A DNA stretch of 64,000 bases from Larix kaempferi (GCA_027924585.1 BSBM01000600.1:15063001-15127000); one strand, 5' to 3'; shown: positions 43,690-55,550, counted from the stretch's first letter. The notes: generated from the letters alone by a model not told the origin. Made by a program: numbers and translations.

Positions 43690-44223
43690 CTAAATTTCAG
43701 CAAAATCTCATAAGATGGGGCCAAGTGTGTGTAGCCATTGAGTGCCCAAAACCACATCACATCCGCCTAAGGCCAAGGAAAACATGTCAGATACGCACAT
43801 TGCGACACTTCCCCTTGCAAGGTAAGGTGCCCCATTGGCAACCATGACTTCAAAGTTGGAGCAAGGATGGACAAAACAATCATCCTGTTTGGCAATCCGA
43901 GGGTCAATGAAGTTATGAGTGCTACAAGAATCAATGAGTATTGTAAGAGGAATCTTCTTGAAGTAACCCCTGGCCCGCATTGTTTGGGGGGTGGTGACTT
44001 CGGCTAGAGCATGGAGAGATATCTCTGGGTGGTCGTCCTGAGACGGAGGGTCAATAGGCGGATCCTGAATGTCGACTTGATCATCTATTGTATCTGGAGC
44101 TTCTTCACCAATTTCATAGGCAGGTGGAGAATCCACATCCAAGAGATAGAGATTTTTCTCAAGACATCTATGTCCCCGAGTGAATTTCTCATCACAATTA
44201 TAACAAATCCCTTTTTTTTGCAT
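43690..44223 (-). pseudogene. Element E zinc knuckle and protease
   Basis: Minus from 44223: CYNCDEKFTRGHRC knuckle, acidic linker, then the protease with DSC in place of DSG (TILIDSCSTHNFIDPRI) near 43935, and VVLGTQWLHTLGPIL. Two stops precede the linker to RT, which is in the same frame. The Gly-to-Cys change would weaken or kill the protease. Confidence 0.8.
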
Positions 44224-44963
44224 GCCCGCATTTCTGTTTCAGACAAATGCTTGATAGAAGTTGGTCGAGGAGCTGGCGGGATGGGAGGTCATTGGGAACC
44301 CACATTTCTGAAGGGAACAAAAGTGGGTTTGGAGCTTTGTTGGGCTACGATCTTGTCCTCTGCCAACTCAGCCAACCCCAGGGCTTCCATCATTGTGTTG
44401 GGACATAACATTTTGACCTCAGATCGGATTGCATCCTTTAGACCACTAATAAATCAACTCATGTAGAAGTCATCAGGCAATCCTTCTGTGTGATTGGATA
44501 GTTTCTCAAATTCTGTCTAATACTCTCTCACAGTGCCAATTTGGCAAAGTTTAGTGAGGGCTCCTGTGAAGTCATCAAAAGCACTAGGACCAAATCGTTG
44601 AAAAGGGAGCTGGAAAAAATCTGGCCATTTTGTCTCTTCATGAGCCTTGATGTACCAATGGTACCATTGAAGAGCTTCATGTTCCAAATGAAAGGATGCA
44701 AGTGGAACTTTGTTGACATCAAAAGTATTATGTAGACTGAAATATCGTTCTTCCTGATAGATCCATCCATTCGGATCAGTACCATTGAAGCGAGGAAAAT
44801 CAAGCTTCGGACCACGGAAATTGCTTGAAGAAGAGAACCTAGTGTCTGCAGAAGGCGCTGACTGTCGTTTATTGTTCATGGTTGGATGCTCAAGATGGAG
44901 GCCGAGAAATTTTTCATCCAAATCCTAGAGTTTTGTTTTGGGGGTTGTAAGTTCTTCCTCCAT
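44224..44963 (-). pseudogene. Element E gag
   Basis: ATG on minus at 44963 in the same CCATGG context as D and G. Gag core at 44921-44517 (FPRFNGTDPNGWIYQEERYF, FDDFTGALTKLCQIGTVREY), then TAG where D has CAG, and a continuation to the knuckle with a frame change. Confidence 0.75.
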
Positions 44964-45911
44964 GGTTTTTGCTCCTGCGCGGGTGACAACCATAACCAGG
45001 AGTTTTTTTTTTTTTTAATGGGTAGAAAAACAAAAACAGAAACTGTTTTTATAAGGGAAAATTTCGATTTGGGAAAAACTTTAATGGGTAATTTGGGTTT
45101 GACTAGGTTTTGGACACTTTTGAATGGATAGGGAAGCAGAAAATGAGGATTTTAGAAGCGGGGTGAAAGAATGAGAAAATTTGTCAGAGAAGGACAAAGA
45201 AGCAGAAATAGGAAATGAACACTATGGCAAAATTTGAAGGTGATTGGGTGAAAATCGAAAAAGTTATGGAAAACCCTAAAAATATATAAATGTGAGATTT
45301 CGGGCTTTGGGAAGTGGAATTCGGGATAGGGTCCTAGGGAATGAAATATGCAGAATGGGATTGCAAGGGTGTCAATGAAGTTTCAAGGGAAACAGAGTTT
45401 AAAAAAAGAGATATAGAGAAAAAACAGAATTTTATACTATGGCGCGGAAGTGATCGACAACAGTTCTGGACAGATGTAATCTACGATTTATCAGCTGAAA
45501 ATAGATATGGACCCCAGGTATGCTCGGCTTCCTATCGGTTCAGGGGATTCACTCGGCCACCAATGTTGTCTAGCGGCTTGCGTATTGGGGAAGCACCCCT
45601 CACTCCACGGCTCAGGTAAAGCTGATAACCGCTTTGCCACAAACGACAGCTCTTAGTTTACCTCACGGGTGAGAACTAGTCAACCAGGTAGGAGTCATTT
45701 CCCTTTTCGTTCGCAAGACCTCTCAATGGGACAGCTACTTCAGGGTTCTTGTGGTACTCCTCACAATGATTTTTAGGGCTTATGCCCAAGTACTTCCCAC
45801 AGTTAAGGGGATAGGGATTATTCCCATATCCGAACTTGCAACAGATGCGAACAAAAAAAAAATTGGTAGAAATTCCACCCAACGAGCCCAAGAAAGTGCT
45901 CTAATACTAGA
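44964..45911 (-). other. Element E leader and decayed primer-binding site
   Basis: About 0.95 kb without coding signal: T tract near 45005-45018, AT-rich leader, the reduced minisatellite near 45440-45475. The primer-binding site next to the 5' LTR (45899-45910) has decayed (CTAATACTAG in place of CTGATACCA on the plus strand). Confidence 0.6.
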
Positions 45912-46286
45912 TGTGAGAAACCTGCAACAATTAATTAATGAAAATGCACGAGATAGCAGAAATAACAGAAATCAGAATAGATTTATTGATCGCGGGCCAC
46001 TTCGAGGGGGCAACCTCCTTTGAGCAAGCTCAATACAAATAACTTCACGATGCCTTCATTGGCCTCAACACAAACTTATATACTAAGTCTAGGTGCCAAT
46101 ACTATGGATCAATACCATGGAACATATAATACTACGGGATGACTTACAAAGCATATGCGTCCAATACTATGGGCTAACACAAACTATGGATCAACATATA
46201 ATACTACGGGATGAATTACAGAGCATATGCGTCCAACAACAATATACTAACAAAGTAAAGAGAAGGATTGACATGGGTTCCTAACA
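45912..46286 (-). repeat. Element E 5' LTR
   Basis: 375 bp, TGTGAGAAACC to GGTTCCTAACA; one short deletion relative to the 388-bp 3' LTR. Confidence 0.9.
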
Positions 46287-46291
46287 ATAAC

Positions 46292-48165
46292 TAGTCCGGA
46301 ATGGGAGCTTTAATGAGGCGACACTTCCTTCTCCACTCATGAATATGATCTAAAATCTGAGTGGGGGTTGATTTTCGGAGGTATGTCCAAAGATCTGTGA
46401 CGGTTTCATAGCAGATTGGTAGCTGAAAAATGAGTCAAAAAGGCCATATCTAAAGATCGAAAGTTGGCGGAAGAGTGTGGTGGTAACTCAATGTACAACT
46501 TCGCAGCAGTACCGGTGACAGTTCGTTGAAACAGCCTCATACGGATAAAATCGTCCATTAAGGAGTTGGAGGAGGACCACAAATGATAAGTCATTACGTG
46601 GTTCTTAGGGTCCTCACCAGGTTTGCCGTCAAATTTTGGTATGTCTAATGGTAACTTCACAGGAATAGTTGGCCAATTTATACCATGTTGGATCGGATCG
46701 TTGGTCAAACGGGACAGATCCGGTAGATCTAATGTAGCTAGAAATGGTAACTTTCAATTTGGTTGCGGATACTGGTAATATTGATAAGTGTTTGGGTACC
46801 AATAGGACAATGAATCGAATGGTCATAAGGTCCTCCCATAAAGTGTTGGCCATATGGAGGTGGGCCTCCTGGATTAAGAGGTGGACCTGAAGGGGGTCCT
46901 CGTTCGAGGTAAGGGGGTCCACCGTTGTATTACGGGGGTCCTCCGGGTGGAGGTGGTGGAGATGGGACAGGTGGCGGGGGAGGAGGCGGGGGAGGAGGCG
47001 GGACAGGTGAGGGGGGTCCACTAGCTGGAGGTCCAGTCGGTGGAATGTTATGATGCCCCCATGGGGTGTTCATGTTTATGAGATAGGTTAATTAATGAAA
47101 ACGATTCCCTGGGTAGTTTTGGCCTATGGCAATGTTATGATTGCCCGGGTTTGTATGCTCCCATGGGGGTTGGGTCCAAGTAGATGATTCCCTCATTTGA
47201 TGTGCCCACGTGGGTTGTCCCATGGCTGGAAGTGAACCTCCAACCATATTATATTTCATGTGTGCAGGATATCCTCTGCTCACATTTTGTCCCCTGATTG
47301 GAAGGTGCCCCCCAGTTAGATTTTGTCCACTGACTAGGGGTTGCCCCCCAGTTATATTTTTTCCACTAACTAGGGGTTTCCCCCCAGTTCAAAATTGTCC
47401 ACTCATTGGAGTATGCCCAGTAAGCATATGTTGACCACTAATGGTAGGTTAACCCATACTCATATGTTGAGTACTAACTAGAGGATAACCTCCGCTCAAA
47501 TTTGGAGGTGGAGGTGGTATTCCAGTCATGAAATTAATAGTACTTGAAGGTTTCCCTCCAGTTTTGGGTTCAAGTGCAGTGTAGAACCGACCAAATGAGT
47601 TGGAGATGTACCAAACGGAAAATATGCTTGGCCTGGATCATAAGTGGTCATAATAGGTGTAGATATTCCTGGTGAAGAAAAGGAAAAAGAATGTGTGGGG
47701 GAATGTTGTTCGGGAACTGGAAATTCTGAATCGGGTCTCGAAGGAAAAATATGGCACCTAATCTGGTCGACAAATGTACGTAAATGATCGATAGTCTCAT
47801 AAACTGGTGCTAGAAATGCGTTGTTAGGAATCCATGGGGATGAAACCGGCGTGGTGGAGTTTCTACCATCGGAAGTGCACCAAAATTGGAAATATTATGG
47901 CATAGGTAAGTTCCCCAAAATGATGTGGTTGGACCAAACGCGGTCACTATCGGGTCCAATGGGGGTCAACTAAAAATCCAATCGGTAGCTCCGGGGAGAT
48001 CATCAAGCGAGTGGTGAAAAGATGTTTCATGCGAAGGAGGTTGTTCCACTAACAAAGGTCCTGTAGGATCAATGATAGGTGGATTTACAGGAGGGGATTA
48101 GTTCACTTCTGTTCAATATTAGGATTTTATTCTTCGTCTGATCCGGATGTGGTGGGTTGATCCAT
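46292..48165 (-). pseudogene. Element C gag, N-terminal and core part
   Basis: Probable start ATG on minus at 48165 (MDQPTTSGSDEE, then stops). A long Pro/Gly/His-rich, stop-filled stretch follows, with an imperfect ~30-bp repeat (about 47270-47440) and a GGTGGAGG-type repeat (46930-47040). The gag core is at 46708-46406: LPLDIPKFDGKPGEDPKNHV, MDDFIRMRLFQRTVTGTAAK, LYIELPPHSSANFRSLDMAF. It runs into RRKCRLIKAPIP and is interrupted by E at 46286; reading resumes as LVDWFTKSLLPIIAKDVAV at 33315. Confidence 0.7.
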
Positions 48166-50356
48166 GCTTGCTCTCGATTTCTCCTCCTAGTTAAGAGGAT
48201 ATCCAGGTGGTAAATTGAGTATTCTGCGGTATCTTCTTAAGGACTGATCTGCTAGGATGGATGATGTAAAAATTCTCCTAAGAGTCTTCTAAAAAAGAAA
48301 AGCACACTTCAAGGCCTACTCAAGCTAAATACACAAGCAAACTTATGTGATAAGTGGGATTCAAAATTCTGGAACCTCACAGGATTATCAAGGCGTCTCA
48401 AATCACGACATACTACAGGGTCCAACAATTATACTTGCCCCAATATTTGGCATAGCACTAACCAGAGAGGATTAGGACCATACACCTGACTGTATAACCG
48501 GACTACCTGGCAGTACATGCATAGTAGCTCCCTGAGTGTTGTTCTCGGTGTATTGTCATGCCAAGATGACCAATGGTTTCAGGAATCCTAGTGGGGTATC
48601 CCGATATACTCAAGGTACGTGGGAGCTCCAATCTATAATAGTTTTTTCTAATGCACAATCGTACGACGGGAGCCTTCCGATATACGGTAGAGTATTTGAA
48701 GTACATTTCTATATACCCGAAGGTACGTGAAAGGCCCTTGGATATACCGACTGGTACGTGGAAGAACTACAAGCCCTAGGGATTAAGTGCAAGAAAATAA
48801 CGATAGATGCTACGTTTTAAGACGTTGGAACATGTCTTTAACCTAGCACATGAGTTTCTATACAATTTGAACCTAGGATACCGCTTGATTTTATCTTATA
48901 CGGTTAGGTGAATGCATGAAGTGTAGACTTGGAATTTAAACAAGATGCAAAACTAATCTATATGAAATACAAGTCTTCGTTTTTTCTTTCGATGAAAACT
49001 AATTAAGGTACGGAGAAGTCTTTTCTTTTTCGATAGAAAAATGAACAAAGTACCTCTACTTTCTTTCTCTAAATCAACCAAAAGACTAAAAAGTACTCTT
49101 TCAAATAATCCAACAAAAATGAAAATAACACACCAAATCGAAAATATTTTTCTCTTTTTCTTTCCAACTTAAGCAAACCTATGAGCAAAAATGAAAAGAC
49201 GAATTCTCGTTTCGATTGCAATAACTCTAATTCTGAAATGAAAATCAAAAGAAGTGGAGAGAAAATAAAAAATATAAGGGCTTTCACTAACTTTTGGAAT
49301 ACTTTGATAAGGCCTAAATGTGATCAAAACTTTCAAGGAAATAAATAAATAAACCTTTTTAAAACCAAGAATCCATAAGCATTAATAATATTTAGTTTTT
49401 TCAAAGGTTCTTAAACGATTATTTCAAAACATGAAAAACTCTTTGCAACAATTCCAAGTAATTTGTTTGAAATGAAGATATTGAGGAAATTTATGATTTT
49501 CACACTAATGTACTCAATGAATCTGAGAATTACACCACTCTTTTAACCTAAATTCATATGACTAGAGAATTTTCGTTACTGCAATCTTCAATCAATTGGA
49601 AGCTTTCAAGAAACATTAATCACCCAAGATCTCAAGACAACACACAAAAGCACACCAAATTTCCAAAAATCACAACAACTAACTATTAGAGGGCTAAGAA
49701 GTAAGAGTGAACAAATAAGGTAAACTGAGAGGGAGTCACAAGACTTAATGTACTCATGAGGGATTGAAATTGCCCACAACCAGAGTAACACTCGCTTGAC
49801 TAGATAGAACTCAAATCAAACTCTAAACTTCAACAACAAACCAAAGACAAAGCACATTGTGTCTAGGAGACTCTGTGACTGTCAAGGACAACCAGCAGAC
49901 ATCAAAAAACCAAGCCAAAATCACTTTGGGAGATTTTTTAAATTATACACCAAGTTTTGAAGGGCGATGCGCCCTACAGGTGTACACCAAAGCGTTGGAA
50001 TCCCAATGACGCACTTTGCACATGCGGGAAATGCGTCAGTGACGCGGGCTCTAAACGAGAAAAAGGAATCAGTGATGCAGGATGCTTTAAGGTAAAGTGT
50101 GTCACTAACGTAGAGTTACAGTGACGCAGGCTCAAAACTTCCCAGGTGGTCGGGAGGGATCCAAGTATGAAAAATTTTAAAAAATCTCAACAATCCAAAA
50201 GATAAATGACTTGAAAAAAATCCCAATCAGAGTCTGGCTAACCCAGAATCTCTCTCATAATCAGATCCAATGAAGAAAGAGGCAATTAAGAGGCTAATCG
50301 GAAGGAAATAAAAAAACCAGGAATCACAATCAAATCAAAACTTATGGGCTACTTAC
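48166..50356 (-). other. Element C leader, no gene
   Basis: About 2.2 kb of AT-rich leader. From about 49960 to 50130 it holds many TGACGC/GCGTCA words, echoing those in the C LTR. Otherwise short meaningless frames only. Confidence 0.6.
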
Positions 50357-50374
50357 TCCCCAACAGAGTCACCA
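50357..50374 (-). other. Element C primer-binding site
   Basis: Minus strand TGGTGACTCTGTTGGGGA, a few bases from the LTR. It resembles the TGGCGACTCTGCTGGGGA sites of large plant gypsy elements. The same TGGTGACTCT start recurs at 63105. Confidence 0.75.
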
Positions 50375-50378
50375 ATTT

Positions 50379-51301
50379 TTTTTACGGACAATCTGTAAAT
50401 GCGGACATAAATGGATCTCCCTAGTCCGAATGGTTCGGATGTAGAAAAAAATAGGTACATAATACAGATAACTTCCCTAGATTGATCAAATTGCAAAGTA
50501 AGTTAAGAGGTAACTCACCTTATGAGCGCAATTCCTTTCTCTTTGCTTGATTCAACTCCTTGATATCCAAATCTTCAGCTGCAAAACATGAAACCAGTGG
50601 AAAAAACAAGTAGTGATAGAATGTAATCACAAATCAATCTAGATTAGCAGTCAAAGAAGACAATCCTAAACACTATAATGACAATATGTTTATAGAAAGA
50701 ATTTGCATTAATGTAATTACAGAAAGTACAAAGAGAGTAGTTACAACCGAGCTTTGACGTCGTAACACCATCCAAATGATCTTAGCCTCAAAGATCAAAG
50801 CTTTGCCTCCTATGGATGAAAGGGATTTCCTAGCATAATTTCACTAGCATGTAGGTACTCTATCCTCCCTCCCTTAACCAAGGAGATGGGGTTCATATTT
50901 ATAGGCCTAAGAGGATAGGATAGGTTGAGGATTTGTGGGAGAAGCTTAAGGGATCATACCACTAGATAAGGGGACCAAGTGCCACCTTTCCTAACATGCA
51001 GGGATAAGCCTCCACACAACCAAAGGTTCAAGAAGTCGCTTGAAGCTTCTCTTTTTCCATTTTAACCAACAACAACGCACCTTGCACACTAGCAACTCGC
51101 GTCACCGACACGCTTTGTCAATGTGCAGAGTGCATTACCTAAGGTATGACGCACCTTGCTAATGAGCAAGACGCGTCGGGGTGACTACAAAAAGTTAAAA
51201 GGTCAACATCAACTCTCCATTTCATCATTTAGCCCAAGTGCTTTAGGAATTACGGCACATAGAGGACACATAACTCAACATGACGATATTTTGGTGTAAC
51301 A
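50379..51301 (-). repeat. Element C 5' LTR
   Basis: About 923 bp, partner of 567-1530. TATAAATA on the minus strand at 50903-50896. Several GACGC/GCGTC words and the inverted pair CTTGCTAATGAGCAAG lie near 51150. The GGATT target copy follows. Confidence 0.88.
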
Positions 51302-51328
51302 GGATTACCCTGTTCACTTGTTTATAAT

Positions 51329-51608
51329 TGTTAAGATCCTAGTGGGCGGCCTTCCCTAACACCTCGGGGTTTTGGTGTAATGGTTCGTATCATTTGGTAT
51401 CAGAGCCTCCACCCAAGTTCAAGTCACAGAGCTGGTGGAAATGTTGGCATTGCAGTGTTCGTCCAGGCCTTGTACGGCTCAAAGGGGACACCACCGTACG
51501 GGTGCACATCCAGCCCAGAGTCTGGACTACGAAGCGTGGTGGGATGTTAAGATCCTAGTGGACGGCCTTCACTAACATCTCGAGGTTTTGGTGTAATGGT
51601 CCGTATCA
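51329..51608 (+). mobile_element. TRIM 1: 280-bp miniature LTR element
   Basis: Terminal direct repeats of 64 bp (51329-51392 and 51545-51608; TGTTAAGATCCTAGTGG to GTATCA), a primer-binding site TGGTATCAGAGCC at 51395-51407 and a short G-rich tract before the second repeat. No coding capacity. This is the layout of TRIM/SMART elements. ATAAT precedes the left repeat; the right flank is occupied by element G, beyond which ATAAT occurs again (55947-55951). Confidence 0.82.
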
Positions 51609-51609
51609 T

Positions 51610-52006
51610 TGTGAAGAACCTGCAATAATTAATTAATGAAAACACACGAAATAGCAGAACTCAGAATCACTTTTATATTAATCGCTGGCCACTTCGAGGG
51701 GGCAACCTCCTTTGAGAAATCTCAATACAAATAACTTCACGGTACCTTCATTGGTCTCAACACAAACTTATATACTAAGTCTAGGCGCCAATACCATGGG
51801 TCAATACCATGTGTCAATACAAACCATGGGCCAATACAAAATATGGATCAACAATTACTACGAGACAACTTACAAGGCATATGTGTCCAACAACAATAAT
51901 ACAAACTATGGATCAACAAATACTACGGGACGAATTACAAAGCATATGGAATCCAACAACAATATACTAACAAAGTAAATAGAATATTTGACATGGGTTC
52001 CTAACA
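51610..52006 (-). repeat. Element G 3' LTR
   Basis: 397 bp, TGTGAAGAACC to GGTTCCTAACA. TATATAAG box on the minus strand near 51770. Polypurine tract at 52007-52021. Confidence 0.9.
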
Positions 52007-52079
52007 TCCCCTCTCCCTTAGAAAAAGCTTTGTCCTCAAAGCTTTAGATGTGGAAATTGGTGCAGAATCTCAAGGAGTG

Positions 52080-53000
52080 GTTCCCCTATAGCATCCTCGG
52101 GTTGCATTCCAGCCCACTAACGCCTTTTGAGTTTCAGGGAGGAGTGCTTGGAAGGCTCTAGACGAAGAAGGACCATATCAGTTGCATGAAAAGTGCGCTC
52201 AGAACGGTGTTGATCGACTTGTTGTTTCAGTCGAATTCTTTCCATGTGAAGATTGTCCTGCAGAATGAGAATAATCTGATCGCGGTTTCGAAGAACCGAG
52301 TCAATTGCCTGAACTAGGGAGCTGTTGAGTGTGTATGGAAGAAGAACTGGTGGTGCCTATCCATAAACTGCTTCATATGGTGTCCTTTTAGATGTGGTAT
52401 TGTACCACTGGAGCGCTTCTAGGAAATCCATAGAAATAGTTGTTCACATCTATGTAGGGATGGGCAAGGGTTCGAGCAATCCTGAAAGGAGTGGTCGTTT
52501 CACCCTTGTTGACCTGGAAAGTATCACACTCAACCACCATCTAGTGAATTTTCATTTTTAGTCCCTGCCAAAAGAAGTTACATTGTTCCCAGTCATAGGT
52601 TTTTGAGGAACCCAGAGTGCACTGCCGATGAAGAAGCATGGAGTTCATAGAAGAGATAGCCATGTTGAACAAATTGCAACCAATTTGGAACAAGCAGAGA
52701 AATAGTTGTAAGAGAAACTGGGTCGTCAAATTGGCGAGAAGGAGCATCTGACACCATATTATGCTTACCCTTCTTGTAAGTGATCGCATAGTCATAACCC
52801 ATGAGTTGGATAACCCATTTCCGGTGTGTTGGTGAGGAGACCCGTTGTTCCATAAAATGTTCCAGACTCTGGAGATCAGTCTTGATGCAGAAATAATTTC
52901 CTAGTAGGGATGGCTGCCACTTCTGTACCGCATGCAAAATAGCCATCATGTCCTGCTGAGATGTCGATGCGGCTAAATTCTTACCAGAAAGGTCTCTTGA
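52080..53000 (-). pseudogene. Element G pol remnants joined by internal deletions
   Basis: Minus from 53000: GLSPSR joined to DLSGKNLAASTSQQDMMAIL (RNase H); GYDYAITYKKGKHNMVSDAP; GYLFYELHASSS junction near 52650; integrase-core deletion at 52410/52411; GPY/F-to-chromodomain deletion near 52122. Stops are numerous. No RT or integrase catalytic residues remain. Confidence 0.85.
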
Positions 53001-54525
53001 AGGCGACAAGCCCACTGGTTCAGCAAAGACACCTACATATCTATCCAAGTAAGTAGGGGAGACCATTGATGTGTGCATCTGAATGGAATGGATTTGAGCG
53101 ATGACACCATGTGAATTCTTCTTAAGGATCTTTTTCTAAGCGATATGAACTAATGATGCAGAGAGACCCTTGTTGTAAGCCCTTAAATTTTTGTTGTTTC
53201 CCATTGACTGAAAACTGCATCCAAAGTTCAACAAAATCCCATAAGATGGGGCCAAGTGTGCGTAACCATTGAACGCCCAAAACCACATCACATCTTCCTA
53301 GGGACAAGGAAAACATGTCAGAGCACGGGTTATAATCTTCCAGAGAGATACGCACATTGTGACACTTCCCCTTGCAAGGTAAGGTGCCCCCATTGGCAAC
53401 CATGACTTCAAAGTTGGAGCAAGGATGGACAAAACAATCATCTTGTTTAGCGATCCGAGGGTCAATGAAGTTATGAGTGCTACCAAAATCAATGAGTATT
53501 ATAAGAGGAAGTTTCTTGAAGTAACCCTTGACCCACCTTGTTTGGGGTGTGGTGACGCCGGATAAAGCATGGAGAGATATCTCTGGTTGTTCATTTTGAG
53601 ATGAAGGGTCAATAGGGGACTCCTGAATGTCAACCTGATCATCCATTGTATCTGGAGCTTCTTCACCAATTTTAGAGGCAGGCAGAGAATCCATATCCAA
53701 TAGATAGAGCTTTTGTTGAACACATCTATGTCCCTGAGTGAATTTGTCATCACAATTATAACAAAGGGCTTTTTCTCTACGTGCCTGCATCTCTATTTCA
53801 GACAAATGCTTGATAGAAGTTGGTTGAGGAGCTGGCGGGATGGGAAGTCGTTGAGAACCCATATTTCAGAAGGGAACAAAAGTGGGTTTGGAGCGTTGTT
53901 GGGATGAAATCTTGTCTTCTGCCAACTTAGCCAACCCTAGGACTTCCATCATTGTGTTGGGACAGAACATTTTAACCTCTGACCGGATTTCATCCTTAAG
54001 ACCACTAATAAAACAAATCCTGTAGAATTCATCAGACAATCCTTCTGTGTGATTGGCTAGTTTCTCAAATTCTGTCTAATACTCTCTCACAGTGCCAATT
54101 TGACGAAGTTTAGTGAGTGCTCCAGTGAAGTCATCAAAAGCACTATGACCAAATCGTTGTAAAAGGAGTTGGCAAAAATCTGTCCATTTTGGCTCGTCAT
54201 GAGCCTTGATGTACCAACGGTACCATTGAAGGGCTTCCTGTTCCAAATGAAAGGATGCAAGTGGAACTTTTTGGACATCAAAAGTATTATGCAGACTGAA
54301 ATACTGTTCTGCACGATAGATCCATCCAGTCGGATCAGTACCATTGAAGTGAGGAAATTCAAGCTTCGGACCACGGAAATTGCTGCAAGAAGAGAACCCA
54401 TTGGCTGCAAATTCTGATTCTTGTTGTCGGTTATTGTTCATAGTTGAATGTTGAAGATGGAAGCTGGAAAAATTTTCATCTAGATCTTGGAGTTTGGTTT
54501 GGATGGTTGTAAGTGCTTCCTCCAT
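53001..54525 (-). pseudogene. Element G gag, zinc knuckle and protease
   Basis: ATG on minus at 54525 (CCATGG). Gag to 54076 (FPHFNGTDPTGWIYRAEQYF, FDDFTGALTKLRQIGTVREY), then TAG where D has CAG. After more gag and a stop, an open frame at 53862-53122 (246 codons) carries CYNCDDKFTQGHRC and a protease with DFG instead of DSG (IILIDFGSTHNFIDPRI). Gag and protease share one frame. A homopolymer run (54566-54595) lies just upstream of the start. Confidence 0.8.
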
Positions 54526-55550
54526 GGTTTTTGCTCCTGCGCGGGTGACAACAATAACCAGGAGTTTTTTTTTTTTTTTGGGGGGGGGGGGGGGGAATGG
54601 ATAGAAAAACACAAACAAAAGCCTTTTTAGTAAAGGGAAATTTGGATTTGGGAAAAACTCGGATGGGTAATTGGGGTTTGACTAGGTTCTGGACACTTTC
54701 TGATGGACAGGGAAGCAAAAAATGGGGATTTCAGAAGCAGGGTGAAAGAATGAGAAAATTTGTCAAAGAGGGACAAAGAAGCAGAAATAGGGAATGAACA
54801 TAGTGCAAAATTTAGAGGCGAGTGGGTTAAAATTGAAGAAGTTATGGAAAACCCTAAAAATAGACAAATGTGAGATTTCTGGCTTTGCGAAGTAGAATTT
54901 GGGATAGGGTCCTCAGTAATGAAATATGCAGAATGGGATTGCAGGGGTGTCCGAAAAGTTTCAAGGGAAACGGAATTAAAACAAGGGAGATATGGCGAAA
55001 AAATGGATTTTTTTTCTTCAGAAATGGATCTGCAACGGCGCGGAAGGGATCGAAAACGGCTGGATCTGAAACGGCTAGATCTGGAACGACTTAGAATGGA
55101 TCTAAAACGGTGCGGAAGTGATGGGCAACAGTTCAACTGAAAATAGATATGGACCCAAGTATGTTCGGCTTCCTAACAGTTCATTGATTTCACTCGGCCA
55201 CCAATGTTGTCTGATGGCTTGCGTATTGGGGAAGTACCCCTCACTCCACGGCTCAGGTAAAACTAATAACCGCTTTGCCACAAACGACAGCTCTTGGTTT
55301 ACCTCACGGGTGCGAACTAGTCAATCAGGTAGGGGTCGTTGCCCTTTTCGCTGGTAGGTCCTCTCAATGGGCCAGCTACTTTGGGGTTCCTATAGTACTC
55401 CTCACAATGAGTTTTAAGGCGTATGCCCAAGTATTTCCCACAGTTAAGCGGATAGGGATTATTCCCAGATCCGAACTTGCAACAGATGCAAAAAAAAAAT
55501 ATTGACAGAAATTCCACCCAACGAGCCCAAGAAAGTGCTCTGATACCATA

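Larger units (their letters stand above)
33316..46286 (-). mobile_element. Element E: chromodomain Ty3/gypsy element, split by F and D
   Basis: 5' LTR 45912-46286 and 3' LTR 33316-33703; target duplication ATAAC/GTAAC (46287-46291 and 33311-33315, one mismatch); inserted in C gag. Removing D (4437 bp) and F (2523 bp) with their TSDs leaves 6.0 kb, the usual size for a plant chromovirus. It carries gag, a zinc knuckle, protease, RT (with a FFDD active site), RNase H, integrase and chromodomain. It is the only member of its family here with an RT core. Stops and frame changes make it inactive now. Confidence 0.9.
567..51301 (-). mobile_element. Element C: large Tat-like Ty3/gypsy LTR retrotransposon, scaffold of the nest
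   Basis: Direct LTRs at 567-1530 and 50379-51301, TSD GGATT on both sides, a primer-binding site at 50357-50374 and a polypurine tract at 1531-1545 define a minus-strand element. Reading leftwards from 51301 it holds: leader, gag (48165-46292, resuming at 33315 and 26833), zinc knuckle, protease, RT (24951-23970, resuming at 16772), RNase H, integrase, then an additional RNase H (14709-14257) and an opposite-strand ORF (12781-13902). Later insertions A, B and E and a tandem duplication split it. Subtracting these leaves about 15.3 kb, a typical size for Tat/Ogre-type elements. All coding parts carry stops, so it is inactive. Tat assignment rests on size, the second RNase H and pol style, not on a phylogeny. 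Confidence 0.88.
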
